Positions 45,946-54,690 of a DNA stretch of 64,000 nt are shown piece by piece. The stretch comes from Clavibacter michiganensis (GTDB lineage Bacteria > Actinomycetota > Actinomycetes > Actinomycetales > Microbacteriaceae), in assembly GCF_002151125.1 (NCBI RefSeq), contig NZ_MDJZ01000015.1:248001-312000 (forward strand), given 5' to 3'. The translations under genes and the position numbers were made by a program. The notes under the pieces are model-generated. The model was given only the letters and a program-made list of their open reading frames with translations, made no database searches and had not been told where the DNA came from. Positions within the stretch are counted from its first letter, which is position 1. Every line of letters begins with the position of its first letter.

Positions 45946-46677
45946 TCACACCGGCCGGGCGAGCTCCGCCCCGTCCGGCGCTCCCTGGTCGATGCCCGGG
46001 CCGACCTCGTCGATCGCGAGCTGCTCGACCACGTCCTCCGCCTGGGCCGCGACGGCGCGCAGCAGGTCGGGCGAGCCCTCGGCCGTGGGGTCGAGCCACT
46101 CCTCGACGACGTCGGGGGAGAGCACGACGGGCATCCGCTCCGCGAGCGCCTCCACCGTGCCGGCCGACGGCCGGGTGAGGACCGCGCAGCTCAGCACCCA
46201 GCGGGACGGGTCGTCGGCGGCGCGCGCGGGATCCCGCCACCACTCGTACAGCGCCGCGAGCAGCACGGTGCCGTCGCCCGCGCCCACGAGGTACGGGGTG
46301 CGGAGGCCGTCGTCGGTCTCGTGGTGCTCGTAGTAGCCCGACACCGGGATCGCCGCGCGCCGCGACACGAGCGCCTGCAGCAGCTCCGGGCGCGAGCCGA
46401 GCTGCTCGGCGGGGACCTCCGCGAGCGGCGGGCCCTGGTCCGGCCCCGGGGATCCCGCCGGGACGAGGCCCCACCTGGCCGACTCGAGGCGCCGCACCGG
46501 CACCTGGTCCTCGGTGTCGCCCTCGGCGCGGCGGGGGAGGGTGTCGACCAGCACCGCGACGCGCTGGCCGGGCTCGATGCGCCAGGAGGGCGGGGGCACG
46601 GCGTCGCCCGCGTGGTCCACGTCGAGCAGCCCGACCAGGTCGTCTGCGGTCGTGGCCCGGGCGAGGATGCGCGTCAT
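45946..46677 (-). CDS. SRAP-like protein lacking the catalytic residues
   Basis: A 243-residue relative of SOS response-associated peptidases (YedK/HMCES), which trap abasic sites with an N-terminal Cys. The fold is recognisable from ARWGLVPAGS, RRAAIPVSGYYEHHE, LYEWWRDPARAADDP, ERMPVVLSPD and GAELARPV. However the chain begins MTRILARATT rather than MCGR, so Cys2 is gone; the active His of IHDRxP is replaced (ALAERMP); and the NARxET segment is degenerate. Only the Glu of GYYE remains. No upstream frame supplies a Cys start. Probably a non-cross-linking paralogue. Confidence 0.8.
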   Translation of the reverse strand: MTRILARATTADDLVGLLDVDHAGDAVPPPSWRIEPGQRVAVLVDTLPRRAEGDTEDQVPVRRLESARWGLVPAGSPGPDQGPPLAEVPAEQLGSRPELLQALVSRRAAIPVSGYYEHHETDDGLRTPYLVGAGDGTVLLAALYEWWRDPARAADDPSRWVLSCAVLTRPSAGTVEALAERMPVVLSPDVVEEWLDPTAEGSPDLLRAVAAQAEDVVEQLAIDEVGPGIDQGAPDGAELARPV

Positions 46678-46684
46678 GCCCTCC

Positions 46685-46690
46685 ATCCTG
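46685..46690 (-). promoter_or_regulatory. Probable leaderless -10 of the SRAP-like gene
   Basis: CAGGAT on the minus strand ends 7 bases before the ATG. Confidence 0.4.
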
Positions 46691-46868
46691 GCCGACGCGT
46701 CCGACGCCGTCCGACGCGCGCACGGGATCCGGGGACTGTCCGCGGAAGCCCCATTTGTTACGAAGTGGCGACAGGGGAGGGCCCGGTGCGGTCGTTCCTC
46801 GACGAGCGTGGTTCGCTGGTGTGCCTGGCAAGTGTCGATTCGTAGTGCATACGAGGAATGAGCCACCC

Positions 46869-47774
46869 ATGATCGAGTTCCACCACGTCCGCAAGCAGTA
46901 CCCGGACGGCACCCTCGCGATCGAGGACTTCAGCCTCGTCGTCCCCTCGCAGACCACGACGGTCCTCGTCGGATCCTCGGGCTGCGGCAAGACGACCCTC
47001 ATGCGCATGATCAACCGCATGGTCGAGCCCACCTCGGGCCGCATCGAGATCGACGGCACCGACATCGCCACCCAGGACGCCGTGCGGCTCCGTCGCAGCA
47101 TCGGCTACGTGATGCAGAACTCCGGCCTCCTCCCGCACCGCAAGGTCGTCGACAACATCGCGACCGTGCCGCGCCTCACGGGCGTCGACAAGAGGACGGC
47201 GCGCGAGGGCGCCCTGGCGCTCATGGACACCGTCGGCCTCGACCGCTCGATGGCCGACCGCTACCCGTCGCAGCTCTCCGGCGGCCAGCAGCAGCGCGTC
47301 GGCGTCGCCCGCGGCCTCGCCGTGGACCCGAACATCCTGCTCATGGACGAGCCGTTCGGCGCCGTGGACCCGCTCGTCCGCGACGACCTGCAGCAGGAGC
47401 TGATCCGCCTGCGCACCCAGCTCGACAAGACCGTCGTGTTCGTCACGCATGACATCGACGAGGCGTTCCTGCTCGGCGACCAGGTCGTGATCCTCGAGAA
47501 GGGCGGCCGCATCGCCCAGCAGGGCACGCCGCAGGAAATCCTCTCGAACCCGGCGAACGACTTCGTCCGCGACTTCGTGGGCGCCGACAAGGGCAAGCGC
47601 GCGCTGCACGTCGAGGAGACCGGCACCGGCCGCGTCCTCGTCGACCGCGACGGCCGGCTCGTGGGCGTGCTCGACGACGAGGGGCGCTCCGCCGCCCGAT
47701 CCGCACCCGCGTCGACCGAGGCGGGGGCCGCGCACGCCCCCGGTGCTCCGGCGCAGGGTGCGGGACCCGCGTGA
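46869..47774 (+). CDS. Osmoprotectant ABC transporter, ATP-binding protein
   Basis: A 301-residue ABC ATPase of the OpuCA/ProV group (glycine betaine, carnitine or choline uptake). Walker A GSSGCGKTT is at 35-43, the signature LSGGQQQRVGVAR near 135-147, and Walker B ILLMDEP follows. PHRKVVDNIATVPRL is typical of this subfamily. There is a short linker after the ATPase but no full CBS pair. First of four overlapping or nearly adjacent genes. The 190-base upstream gap has an AT-rich patch (46753-46762) but no clear promoter. Confidence 0.92.
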   Translation: MIEFHHVRKQYPDGTLAIEDFSLVVPSQTTTVLVGSSGCGKTTLMRMINRMVEPTSGRIEIDGTDIATQDAVRLRRSIGYVMQNSGLLPHRKVVDNIATVPRLTGVDKRTAREGALALMDTVGLDRSMADRYPSQLSGGQQQRVGVARGLAVDPNILLMDEPFGAVDPLVRDDLQQELIRLRTQLDKTVVFVTHDIDEAFLLGDQVVILEKGGRIAQQGTPQEILSNPANDFVRDFVGADKGKRALHVEETGTGRVLVDRDGRLVGVLDDEGRSAARSAPASTEAGAAHAPGAPAQGAGPA

Positions 47775-48469
47775 ACTGGGTCCTCGCCAACATCTCGACC
47801 GTCCTCGACCTGGCGGTCGCGCACGTCGCGCTGTCCGTGGTGCCCGTGCTCCTGGGCCTCGTGATCTCGCTGCCGCTCGGCTGGCTCGCCAACCGGTACC
47901 GACGCTCGCGCGGCGCCCTGCTCACCCTGGGCGGCGCGCTCTACACGATCCCGTCGATCGCGCTCCTGCTGGCGATGCCGGCCGTCCTCGGCACGAACAT
48001 CCTCGACCCCCTGAACATCCTCGTGGCGCTGACCGTCTACGCGGTGGCGCTCATGATCCGCATCACGTCGGACGCGCTGGCCTCGGTGTCGCCGGACGTG
48101 AAGCAGTCCGCGACGGCGATGGGCTACGCGGGGTGGGCCAGGTTCTGGCGGGTCGAGCTGCCGCTGGCCGGACCCGTGCTGCTGGCCGGGCTCCGCGTGG
48201 TCTCCGTCAGCACGGTCAGCATGGTCACCGTCGGCTCGCTGTCCGGGATCCAGAGCCTGGGGACCATGATCCTCACGGGCTACCGGCGCCAGTTCTACAC
48301 CGAGATCATCACGGGCATCGTCGGCATCGTCGTGATCGCCCTCGTCTTCGACCTCATCCTCCTGATCGCCGGCAGGCTGCTCATGCCCTGGTCCGCGCAG
48401 CCGTCGCTCCGCACCCGCACCCGCGCGACCCGCCGCGCCTCCCTCGTCACGGATGCGAGCGCCTCGTGA
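47771..48469 (+). CDS. Osmoprotectant ABC transporter, permease
   Basis: A 232-residue OpuCB/OpuCD-type permease with about six helices: LLGLVISLPLGWLANRYRRS, ALYTIPSIALLLAMPAVLG and the coupling motif region DALASVSPDVKQSATAMGYAG. The GTG start overlaps the ATPase gene stop (GTGA), and its own stop overlaps the next permease (GTGA). Confidence 0.92.
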   Translation: MNWVLANISTVLDLAVAHVALSVVPVLLGLVISLPLGWLANRYRRSRGALLTLGGALYTIPSIALLLAMPAVLGTNILDPLNILVALTVYAVALMIRITSDALASVSPDVKQSATAMGYAGWARFWRVELPLAGPVLLAGLRVVSVSTVSMVTVGSLSGIQSLGTMILTGYRRQFYTEIITGIVGIVVIALVFDLILLIAGRLLMPWSAQPSLRTRTRATRRASLVTDASAS

Positions 48470-49191
48470 ACCTCTTCGCCGAGGCCATGGGCCTCCTCCT
48501 CGACGGCTCCCGGTGGGGCGGCGGCACGGGCTACGGCACGCGGCTCGTCGAGCACCTGGGCTACACCGCGCTGGCGATGGGCGTCGCAGCGCTCATCGCG
48601 ATCCCCGCAGGCCTGTACATCGGGCACACGGGGCGCGGGCGCACCGTGGCCGTCGCCTTCTCCGGCGGGCTCCGCGCGCTGCCGACGCTCGGCGTCCTGG
48701 TGCTGCTGGGCCTCCTCTTCGGCATCGGGCTGACGGGTCCGATCCTGACCTTCTCGCTGCTCGGCATCCCCCCGCTGCTGGCCGGGGTCTACTCGGGCGT
48801 GCAGGCCGTGGACCGCGCCGCGATCGACGCGGCGCGCGCGGTGGGCATGACCGAGTGGCAGATCCTCGGCCGAGTGGAGATCCCGCTGGCCCTGCCGCTC
48901 ATGATCAGCGGCTTCCGGGCCGCGATCCTCCAGGTGATCAGCACCGTGACCCTCGGCGCGTACCTCGGGCTCGGCGGCCTCGGCCGTGACATCTTCACCG
49001 GGCTCACGACGAGCGACTATCCGCTGCTGCTCGCGTCCGCCCTGCTCGTCACCGCGCTCGCGCTGGTCGTCGACGCGGTCTTCGCGATCGTCCAGCGCAC
49101 CGTCGTCCCGCGCGGCGTCGTCGCCGCATCCGGACGCACCCCCGACTCACCGCGGACCTCGTCGAGGTCCGCGGTCAGCACCACCTCCTGA
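48466..49191 (+). CDS. Osmoprotectant ABC transporter, second permease
   Basis: A 241-residue permease homologous to the preceding one, with GLRALPTLGVLVLLGLLFGI and the coupling segment DRAAIDAARAVGMTEWQILG. Two different permease genes around one ATPase and one binding protein is the OpuC/OpuB arrangement. It ends with a polar tail and is followed 12 bases later by the binding protein gene. Confidence 0.92.
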   Translation: MNLFAEAMGLLLDGSRWGGGTGYGTRLVEHLGYTALAMGVAALIAIPAGLYIGHTGRGRTVAVAFSGGLRALPTLGVLVLLGLLFGIGLTGPILTFSLLGIPPLLAGVYSGVQAVDRAAIDAARAVGMTEWQILGRVEIPLALPLMISGFRAAILQVISTVTLGAYLGLGGLGRDIFTGLTTSDYPLLLASALLVTALALVVDAVFAIVQRTVVPRGVVAASGRTPDSPRTSSRSAVSTTS

Positions 49192-49203
49192 AAGGAACAC
49201 AAC

Positions 49204-50130
49204 ATGTCCCACAGCATCACCCGCCGGCTCCTCGTCGGCACCGTCGCGCTGGGCACCGCGATGGCCCTCGCCGGCTGCGCGTCCGGCGATCCCCTCGACA
49301 CCTCGGGCGGATCCGCCTCGGCCGCGCCCACCGACACCATCTCCGTCGGCTCCGCCGCGTTCGGCGAGAACGTCATCCTGGCCGAGATCTACACCCAGGC
49401 CCTCGAGGCCAACGACGTGAAGGTCGCGCGCAACCTGCAGATCGGCGAGCGCGAGGTCTACCTGAAGGCGCTCGAGGAGGGGTCCATCGACCTCATCCCC
49501 GAGTACACGGGCAACCTGCTCTCCGCCTACGAGCCCGACTCCACGGAGACGTCGAGCGACGACGTCTACAGCGCCCTCTCCTCGGCGCTGCCGGACGGCT
49601 TCGAGGTGCTCGACCAGTCGCCGGCCGAGGACAAGGACTCCTACAACGTCACCAGGGAGTACTCGGAGTCCGAGGGCGTCACGAGCCTCTCCGACCTCGA
49701 GGGCAAGGCCGTCCGCGTCGGCGGAGGCGCGGTCCTGGGTGAGCGCCCGTACGGGATCCCCGGCCTCACCGACGTCTACGGCATCGACGCGAGCCTCGTG
49801 AACATCGAGGACCAGGGCGGCCCGAACACCGTCAAGGCCCTCCTCGACGGCCAGGTCGACATGGCGAACATCTACACGACCACGCCGTCGATCCTCGACA
49901 ACGACTTCGTCACGCTCGAGGACCCGGAGAACCTCATCAAGGCCCAGAACGTCGTGCCGCTCGTCAACACCGCGAAGATGAACCCCGACGTCACGGCGAT
50001 CCTCGACGAGGTGTCCGCCGCGATCACCACCGAGGACCTCACCGAGATGAACCGCCGCAACCAGGGCGACGAGAAGGCGGAGCCCGCCGCCATCGCCGCC
50101 GACTGGCTGCAGGAGAAGGCCCTCTTCTAG
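49204..50130 (+). CDS. Osmoprotectant-binding lipoprotein
   Basis: A 308-residue substrate-binding protein of the OpuAC/ProX-like type, anchored outside the membrane by lipidation at C25 (lipobox LAGC). DTISVGSAAFGENVILAEIY and DLIPEYTGNLLSAY are characteristic of the choline/betaine-binding branch. The exact ligand cannot be read. ATG follows GAAAGGAACACA. A hairpin closes the operon at 50165. Confidence 0.94.
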   Translation: MSHSITRRLLVGTVALGTAMALAGCASGDPLDTSGGSASAAPTDTISVGSAAFGENVILAEIYTQALEANDVKVARNLQIGEREVYLKALEEGSIDLIPEYTGNLLSAYEPDSTETSSDDVYSALSSALPDGFEVLDQSPAEDKDSYNVTREYSESEGVTSLSDLEGKAVRVGGGAVLGERPYGIPGLTDVYGIDASLVNIEDQGGPNTVKALLDGQVDMANIYTTTPSILDNDFVTLEDPENLIKAQNVVPLVNTAKMNPDVTAILDEVSAAITTEDLTEMNRRNQGDEKAEPAAIAADWLQEKALF

Positions 50131-50164
50131 GAGGGGCCGACCGGGCCGCGAGGCCCGTCCCACG

Positions 50165-50198
50165 ACGAGGGGCCGACGCGCGAGCGCCGGCCCCTCGT
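50165..50198 (+). terminator. Terminator of the osmoprotectant operon
   Basis: An 11-bp stem (ACGAGGGGCCG 50165-50175, complement 50188-50198) with a 12-base loop, 34 bases after the last stop. Confidence 0.75.
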
Positions 50199-50276
50199 GC
50201 CGTCGGTGCCCGCGCCGGGCCCGACGGAGCACAATGGATCCACCGCATGTCCTTTCCCGATGGCAGGAGCCCGCGC

Positions 50277-50726
50277 ATGGCCAAGAAGAAGTCCCCGACC
50301 GGCGAGGTGAGCGTCCTCGGCGCCGTGACGACGGTCGCCCGCGAGGTCCGCAAGCACAGGACCGTCGCCGAGTCGGCACCCGAGGGCGAGGGCGCGAACA
50401 TCCCGCCCGCGCCCAAGCGCAGCCCCGAGGAGCTCAAGCGCGACATCCAGGCCGGCCGCGACGAGCTCGCGCGCACCGTCCGCGAGCTCGAGACCGCGCT
50501 CGACGTGCCCGCCCGGGCCTCCGAGCTGAAGGCCGACGCCGCCGGACGCGCCCGCGCGATCCGCGACGACGTGACCTCCCGGGTCCGCACGACCGGCCGC
50601 GACCTCTCGCGCCGCACGCGCGCGTTCACCCGGAAGGACCCGGCCGTCGCCGCGTCGATCGGCGCGGGCGCCGTCGCCGTCGTCCTCGCGGTGGGCGCCG
50701 CCGTCGTCTCCGGCGGCCGACGCTGA
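50277..50726 (+). CDS. DUF3618 domain protein
   Basis: A 149-residue protein beginning AKKKSPTGEVSV, with the DUF3618 helical segment SPEELKRDIQAGRDELARTV (about 58-77) and one C-terminal membrane helix (AAVAVVLAVGAAVVSG-like, about 128-147). Family function is unknown. ATG 50277 has AGGAG 7 bases upstream; ATG 50247 is in frame but lies close to the candidate -10 CACAAT (50230-50235). Its stop codon overlaps the type III PKS start. Confidence 0.82.
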   Translation: MAKKKSPTGEVSVLGAVTTVAREVRKHRTVAESAPEGEGANIPPAPKRSPEELKRDIQAGRDELARTVRELETALDVPARASELKADAAGRARAIRDDVTSRVRTTGRDLSRRTRAFTRKDPAVAASIGAGAVAVVLAVGAAVVSGGRR

Positions 50727-51943
50727 CCGCCTCGATCCGCTCCATCGCCACGGCGGTGCCGCCGACCGTCCTCGCGCAGGAGGGCGTCCGCGACCTCTTC
50801 GGCAGCCAGCCGGAGCTCGGGCGGCTCGGCACGCGGCTCGTGTCGGCGGCCTTCAACGCGTCCGGGATCCGCACGCGGCACACGGTCATCCGCGAGCTCG
50901 GCACCGCGCCCGGGATGGCGGGCGCCGACGCACCCGTCGACGACGCCGACGGCGAGCCGGTCTTCTACGACCGGGCGAGCGGGCGGATCCTCACCCCCGG
51001 CACCGGCGCGCGCAACGACACGTACATCGCCGAGGTCCCCGCCCTGCTGCTCGGCGCGGCGCGCCAGGCGGTCGAGGAGGCCGCCGGGATCGAGGCCTCC
51101 GACGTCACGCACGTGGTCACCGTCTCGTGCACGGGCTTCTACGCGCCCGGCCCCGACTACGCCGTCGTCCGCGGGCTCGGCCTCGGCGCCTCCACCCAGC
51201 GCTTCCACCTCGGCTTCATGGGCTGCTACGGCGCGTTCCCGGCGCTGCGGATGGCGTCGCAGTTCTGCGCCGCCGATCCGGATGCCGTCGTCCTCGTCGT
51301 CTGCGTCGAGCTGTGCTCGCTGCACCTGCACTCCTCGAACGACGCCGACACGATCGTCGCGTCGTCCGTCTTCGGGGACGGGGCCGCGGCCGCCGTCGTC
51401 ACCGCGCGTCCCGCGCCCGCCGGATCCACCGTGCTCGACCTCGACGCGTTCGAGACCGTCCTCACGCCCGTGGGCGAGGACGACATGGCCTGGACCATCG
51501 GCGACCAGGGCTTCGACATGATCCTGTCGAGCTACGTGCCGAAGATCATCGACGAGCACATCACCGGCGCGCTCGAGCCGCTGTGGGCGCAGGTGCCCGC
51601 GCTCGCGGGCGTCGCCGCCGCGGAGATCGAGGACTGGGCGATCCATCCCGGCGGCCGCAGCATCCTCGACCGCGTGGAGGACCGGCTCGCCCTCGCGCCC
51701 GCGCAGCTCGAGGCCTCGCGGTCGACGCTCGCGGAGGTCGGGAACATGTCGAGCGCGACGGTGCTGTTCGTCCTCCGGCGGATCCTGCACGAGACGCCGC
51801 CCGCGGACGTGCCGGGTCGGCCCGATGTCGCGGACGCCGCCCCGGTCGCCGCCACCGGGCCCGGCGCGGGACGCGTGTGCGCCATGGCGTTCGGCCCCGG
51901 CCTCACGGTCGAGACGGCGCTCATGACGCAACGGACCGCCTGA
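50723..51943 (+). CDS. Type III polyketide synthase
   Basis: A 406-residue chalcone/stilbene-synthase-fold enzyme that elongates an acyl-CoA starter with malonyl-CoA. The Cys-His-Asn triad is complete: VSCTGFYAPGPD (C136), WAIHPGG (H308) and GNMSSATVLFVL (N341). It resembles bacterial alkylresorcinol or alkylpyrone synthases more than plant CHS. The N-terminus needs about ten residues before AVPPTVL, and the only start codon that supplies them is CTG at 50723 overlapping the previous stop (CTGA); GTG 50756 is the alternative. The downstream methyltransferase and monooxygenase genes overlap it and would tailor its product. Confidence 0.9.
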   Translation: MTASIRSIATAVPPTVLAQEGVRDLFGSQPELGRLGTRLVSAAFNASGIRTRHTVIRELGTAPGMAGADAPVDDADGEPVFYDRASGRILTPGTGARNDTYIAEVPALLLGAARQAVEEAAGIEASDVTHVVTVSCTGFYAPGPDYAVVRGLGLGASTQRFHLGFMGCYGAFPALRMASQFCAADPDAVVLVVCVELCSLHLHSSNDADTIVASSVFGDGAAAAVVTARPAPAGSTVLDLDAFETVLTPVGEDDMAWTIGDQGFDMILSSYVPKIIDEHITGALEPLWAQVPALAGVAAAEIEDWAIHPGGRSILDRVEDRLALAPAQLEASRSTLAEVGNMSSATVLFVLRRILHETPPADVPGRPDVADAAPVAATGPGAGRVCAMAFGPGLTVETALMTQRTA

Positions 51944-52665
51944 TGGACCTCGCGCGCCGCGACGCGGAGCTCACCGAGCTCATGGACGACCCGGACTGCG
52001 ACCCCGCGGCGCTCGACCGCACCTACGCGCGGTTCCGGGTCGTCAACCGCATGGTCGCCGGGTGGCGCGGCGTCTACCGGTCGAGGATCCGGCCGCTGCT
52101 GTCCGCCGACCGGGAGACGACGCTGCTCGACATCGGCTCGGGCGGCGGCGACGTGCCGCTCGCCCTCGCGCGGTGGGCGAGGCGCGACGGCCTGCGGCTG
52201 CGGGTGACGGGCATCGACCCGGATCCCCGGGCGGCCGCCTACGCGCGCGCCCTGCCCCCGGACCCCGACGTCGCGTTCGTCCCCGCGTCGAGCGGCGAGC
52301 TCGTGGCCGACGGCCGGCGCTTCGACCTCGTCACCAGCAACCACGTGCTGCACCACCTCGACGACGCCGCGTTCGACGCCCTCCTCGCCGACTCGGCCGA
52401 GCTCGCGCCGCGCGCGTTCCACAGCGACATCGCGCGCGGCCGTCTCGCCTACGCGCTGTACGGCCCCGCGTCCCGGCTCGTGGCGCGCGGCTCCTTCGTG
52501 CACGTCGACGGGCTCCGGTCGATCCGCCGCAGCTGGACGCCCGTGGAGCTCGCCCTCCGCGTGCCCGCCGGCTGGCGCGTCGAGGGCGCCGTGCCGTTCC
52601 GTGTGCTCGTGGTGCGCGACCCGGCAGCGGGTCACGCGCATCCCGTGGGTCGCAGCGGCCGATGA
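51943..52665 (+). CDS. SAM-dependent class I methyltransferase
   Basis: A 240-residue methyltransferase with motif I LLDIGSGGGDVPLALA, the acidic GIDPDPRA and SNHVLHHLDD at the post-II position. It probably methylates the polyketide product, on carbon or oxygen. Its ATG overlaps the PKS stop (TGATG) and its stop overlaps the monooxygenase start (ATGA), so the three are one translational unit. Confidence 0.9.
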   Translation: MDLARRDAELTELMDDPDCDPAALDRTYARFRVVNRMVAGWRGVYRSRIRPLLSADRETTLLDIGSGGGDVPLALARWARRDGLRLRVTGIDPDPRAAAYARALPPDPDVAFVPASSGELVADGRRFDLVTSNHVLHHLDDAAFDALLADSAELAPRAFHSDIARGRLAYALYGPASRLVARGSFVHVDGLRSIRRSWTPVELALRVPAGWRVEGAVPFRVLVVRDPAAGHAHPVGRSGR

Positions 52666-53852
52666 CCCGGCACGACGCGCTGGTGGTGGGCGGCGGGCCC
52701 GTCGGGATCCACCTGGCCGCGCTCCTCGCGCAGGCCGGCCTCGACGTGCGCGTGTGGGAGGCGCGGCCGACGCCCGCGCGGCTCTCGCGCGCCATCGGGA
52801 TCCACGCACCGTCGCTGGACGCGTTCGACCGGCTCGGCGTCGCGGACGAGATGGTGGCGGAGGCGGTCCTCGTCCGCCGGGGCATCGCGCGGGGACCCCG
52901 CCGGGAGCTCGGCCGCGTCTCGTTCGCCGGGGTCTCGAGCACGCACCCCTACGTCGCGGCGCTGCCGCAGTGGCGCACGGAGGCGATCCTCGCCCGGCGC
53001 CTCGCGGACCTCGCGCCCGACGCGCTCCACCGCGGCGTGACGCTGACGGGGCTCGACGCGGATCCCGCCGGGACGACGGGGGGCGTCGTCCGCGCGACCG
53101 CACGGGACGCCGCGGGCGCGTCCGTCGAGGTGGCCGCGTCCGTGGTCGTCGGCGCGGACGGCACGCGCGGCGCCACGCGCGGGCTCCTCGGCATCGGCGT
53201 CGACGAGCGCCCGCTGCCCGACCGCTTCCTCATGGGCGACGCGCCCGACCGCACGGACGGCCGCGACGACGCCGTCATCACGCTGCACCCCGACGGCGTC
53301 GTCGAGTCGTTCCCGCTGCCCGGCGGCATGCGCCGCTTCGTCGTGGGGCTCCGCGCGGGGGAGGCCGACGGCGATCCGGCGACCGTCCTCTCGCGGGCCG
53401 TGGCGGAGCGCACCGGGCACGTCGTGTCCGCGGCGGAGCTGGATCCCGTCAGCGGCTTCGGCGTCCGCCGCCGCCTCGCGCGCCGCATGGTGTCCGGGCG
53501 TGCGGTGCTGATCGGCGACGCGGCCCACGAGATCAGCCCCATCGGCGGGCAGGGGATGAACCTCGGCTGGCTCGACGCGGACGCCCTCGCGCCGATCCTC
53601 GTCGACGCCGTCCGCGCCCGCGGCGGCGCACCCGATCCCGCGCGCCTCGCGCGCTGGGAGCGGGACCGCCTGCGGAGCGCGCGGCGCGCGGCGGTGCAGT
53701 CGGAGATCAACACGGCCCTCGGCCGTCCCGTCCGCGGCCTCACCCGGCTCGTCCGCGACGCGGGCCTGCGCGCCGTGCTCGCCTCGCCCGCCGCGGCCGG
53801 GCTCGCGTCCGTCTACGCCATGGGCCGGGACGCGGGCGCGCGCGTCAGGTGA
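52662..53852 (+). CDS. FAD-dependent aromatic-ring monooxygenase
   Basis: A 396-residue flavoprotein hydroxylase of the PHBH group: ALVVGGGPVGIHLAALLAQAG binds the ADP part of FAD at the N-terminus, and VLIGDAAHEISPIGGQGMNL (about 279-298) is the second FAD motif. It would hydroxylate the phenolic product of the PKS, for example towards a quinone. The last 8 bases overlap the convergent UbiA gene. Confidence 0.9.
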   Translation: MTRHDALVVGGGPVGIHLAALLAQAGLDVRVWEARPTPARLSRAIGIHAPSLDAFDRLGVADEMVAEAVLVRRGIARGPRRELGRVSFAGVSSTHPYVAALPQWRTEAILARRLADLAPDALHRGVTLTGLDADPAGTTGGVVRATARDAAGASVEVAASVVVGADGTRGATRGLLGIGVDERPLPDRFLMGDAPDRTDGRDDAVITLHPDGVVESFPLPGGMRRFVVGLRAGEADGDPATVLSRAVAERTGHVVSAAELDPVSGFGVRRRLARRMVSGRAVLIGDAAHEISPIGGQGMNLGWLDADALAPILVDAVRARGGAPDPARLARWERDRLRSARRAAVQSEINTALGRPVRGLTRLVRDAGLRAVLASPAAAGLASVYAMGRDAGARVR

Positions 53853-54690
53853 GGCGCGTCGCGTTGAGCGCGACCTGGGCGACGAGCAGCAGCGACGCCG
53901 CCATGATCAGCTGGAACAGCAGGCGACCCGGCGGCCGGGTGACGACGCGCCAGGCGCCCCACGCGGCGATCGCCAGCGTCACGACGAGCCCGGCGACAGC
54001 GAGCGGCGTCACGGCGTGCGCAGGATCCGCGAGCACCGGCCCCGCCATCGCCACGACCGCGCCGAGCGCCAGCGCCCCGAACGCGACGAGGCCCGACGGC
54101 ACGCGGCCGAGCCGGTGCGGCAGGCCGCGGACGCCCGTCCGGGCGTCGTCGTCGAGGTCGGGCAGCACGTTGGTGAAGTGGATGGAGACGCCGAGCACGG
54201 CGCCGGTCGCCATGGCCCACGCGGCTGCGGGCACGGGATCCGCGGCGCCGAGCGCGACCACCGTCGGCAGGATCCCGAAGGCCACGACGAACGGCACGAC
54301 GCTGGCGGCGGTCCGCTTGAGCCCGGCGTTGTAGGCCCAGCCCGCGCCCACGAGCACGCCGTGCGCGAGGAGGAATGCGGGCCCGAGCGCGGCCGAGGCC
54401 AGGCCGCACGCCGCCGCCGTCCCGAGCGCCGCCGCCCGCACGAGCCCGACCGTGATCTCTCCGCGCGCGACGGGCTTGTCGGCGCGCGCGACGCTGCGGT
54501 CGCGCTCCGCGTCGATCCAGTCGTTGGAGAGCCCGATGGACAGCTGCCCGAGGAGCACGGCCAGCGCGACGGCGGCGACGCGCCCCGGACCGTAGCCCAG
54601 CGCGACCGCGAGTCCCGCGGCGAGCACCGTGACGGTGGCCGTCGGCCCCGGGTGCGAGGAGAGGGCGAGGAGCCGGAGCCTGCGGATCAC
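53845..54690 (-). CDS. UbiA family prenyltransferase
   Basis: A 281-residue membrane protein with about eight to nine helices. The first Asp-rich site is NDWIDAERDRS (56-66) and the second DLDDDARTG, both needed to bind the prenyl diphosphate through Mg. Substrates of the superfamily include quinone precursors and phenols, so it could prenylate the product of the facing PKS genes. The GTG overlaps the stop of the acetyltransferase gene upstream (GTGA). Tail-to-tail overlap of 8 bases with the monooxygenase. Confidence 0.9.
   Translation of the reverse strand: MIRRLRLLALSSHPGPTATVTVLAAGLAVALGYGPGRVAAVALAVLLGQLSIGLSNDWIDAERDRSVARADKPVARGEITVGLVRAAALGTAAACGLASAALGPAFLLAHGVLVGAGWAYNAGLKRTAASVVPFVVAFGILPTVVALGAADPVPAAAWAMATGAVLGVSIHFTNVLPDLDDDARTGVRGLPHRLGRVPSGLVAFGALALGAVVAMAGPVLADPAHAVTPLAVAGLVVTLAIAAWGAWRVVTRPPGRLLFQLIMAASLLLVAQVALNATRLT

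Noticed and set aside
45946-46677. SRAP-like gene as a pseudogene
   Set aside because: The frame is uninterrupted over the full family length with conserved structural motifs, so a maintained non-catalytic paralogue is more likely.
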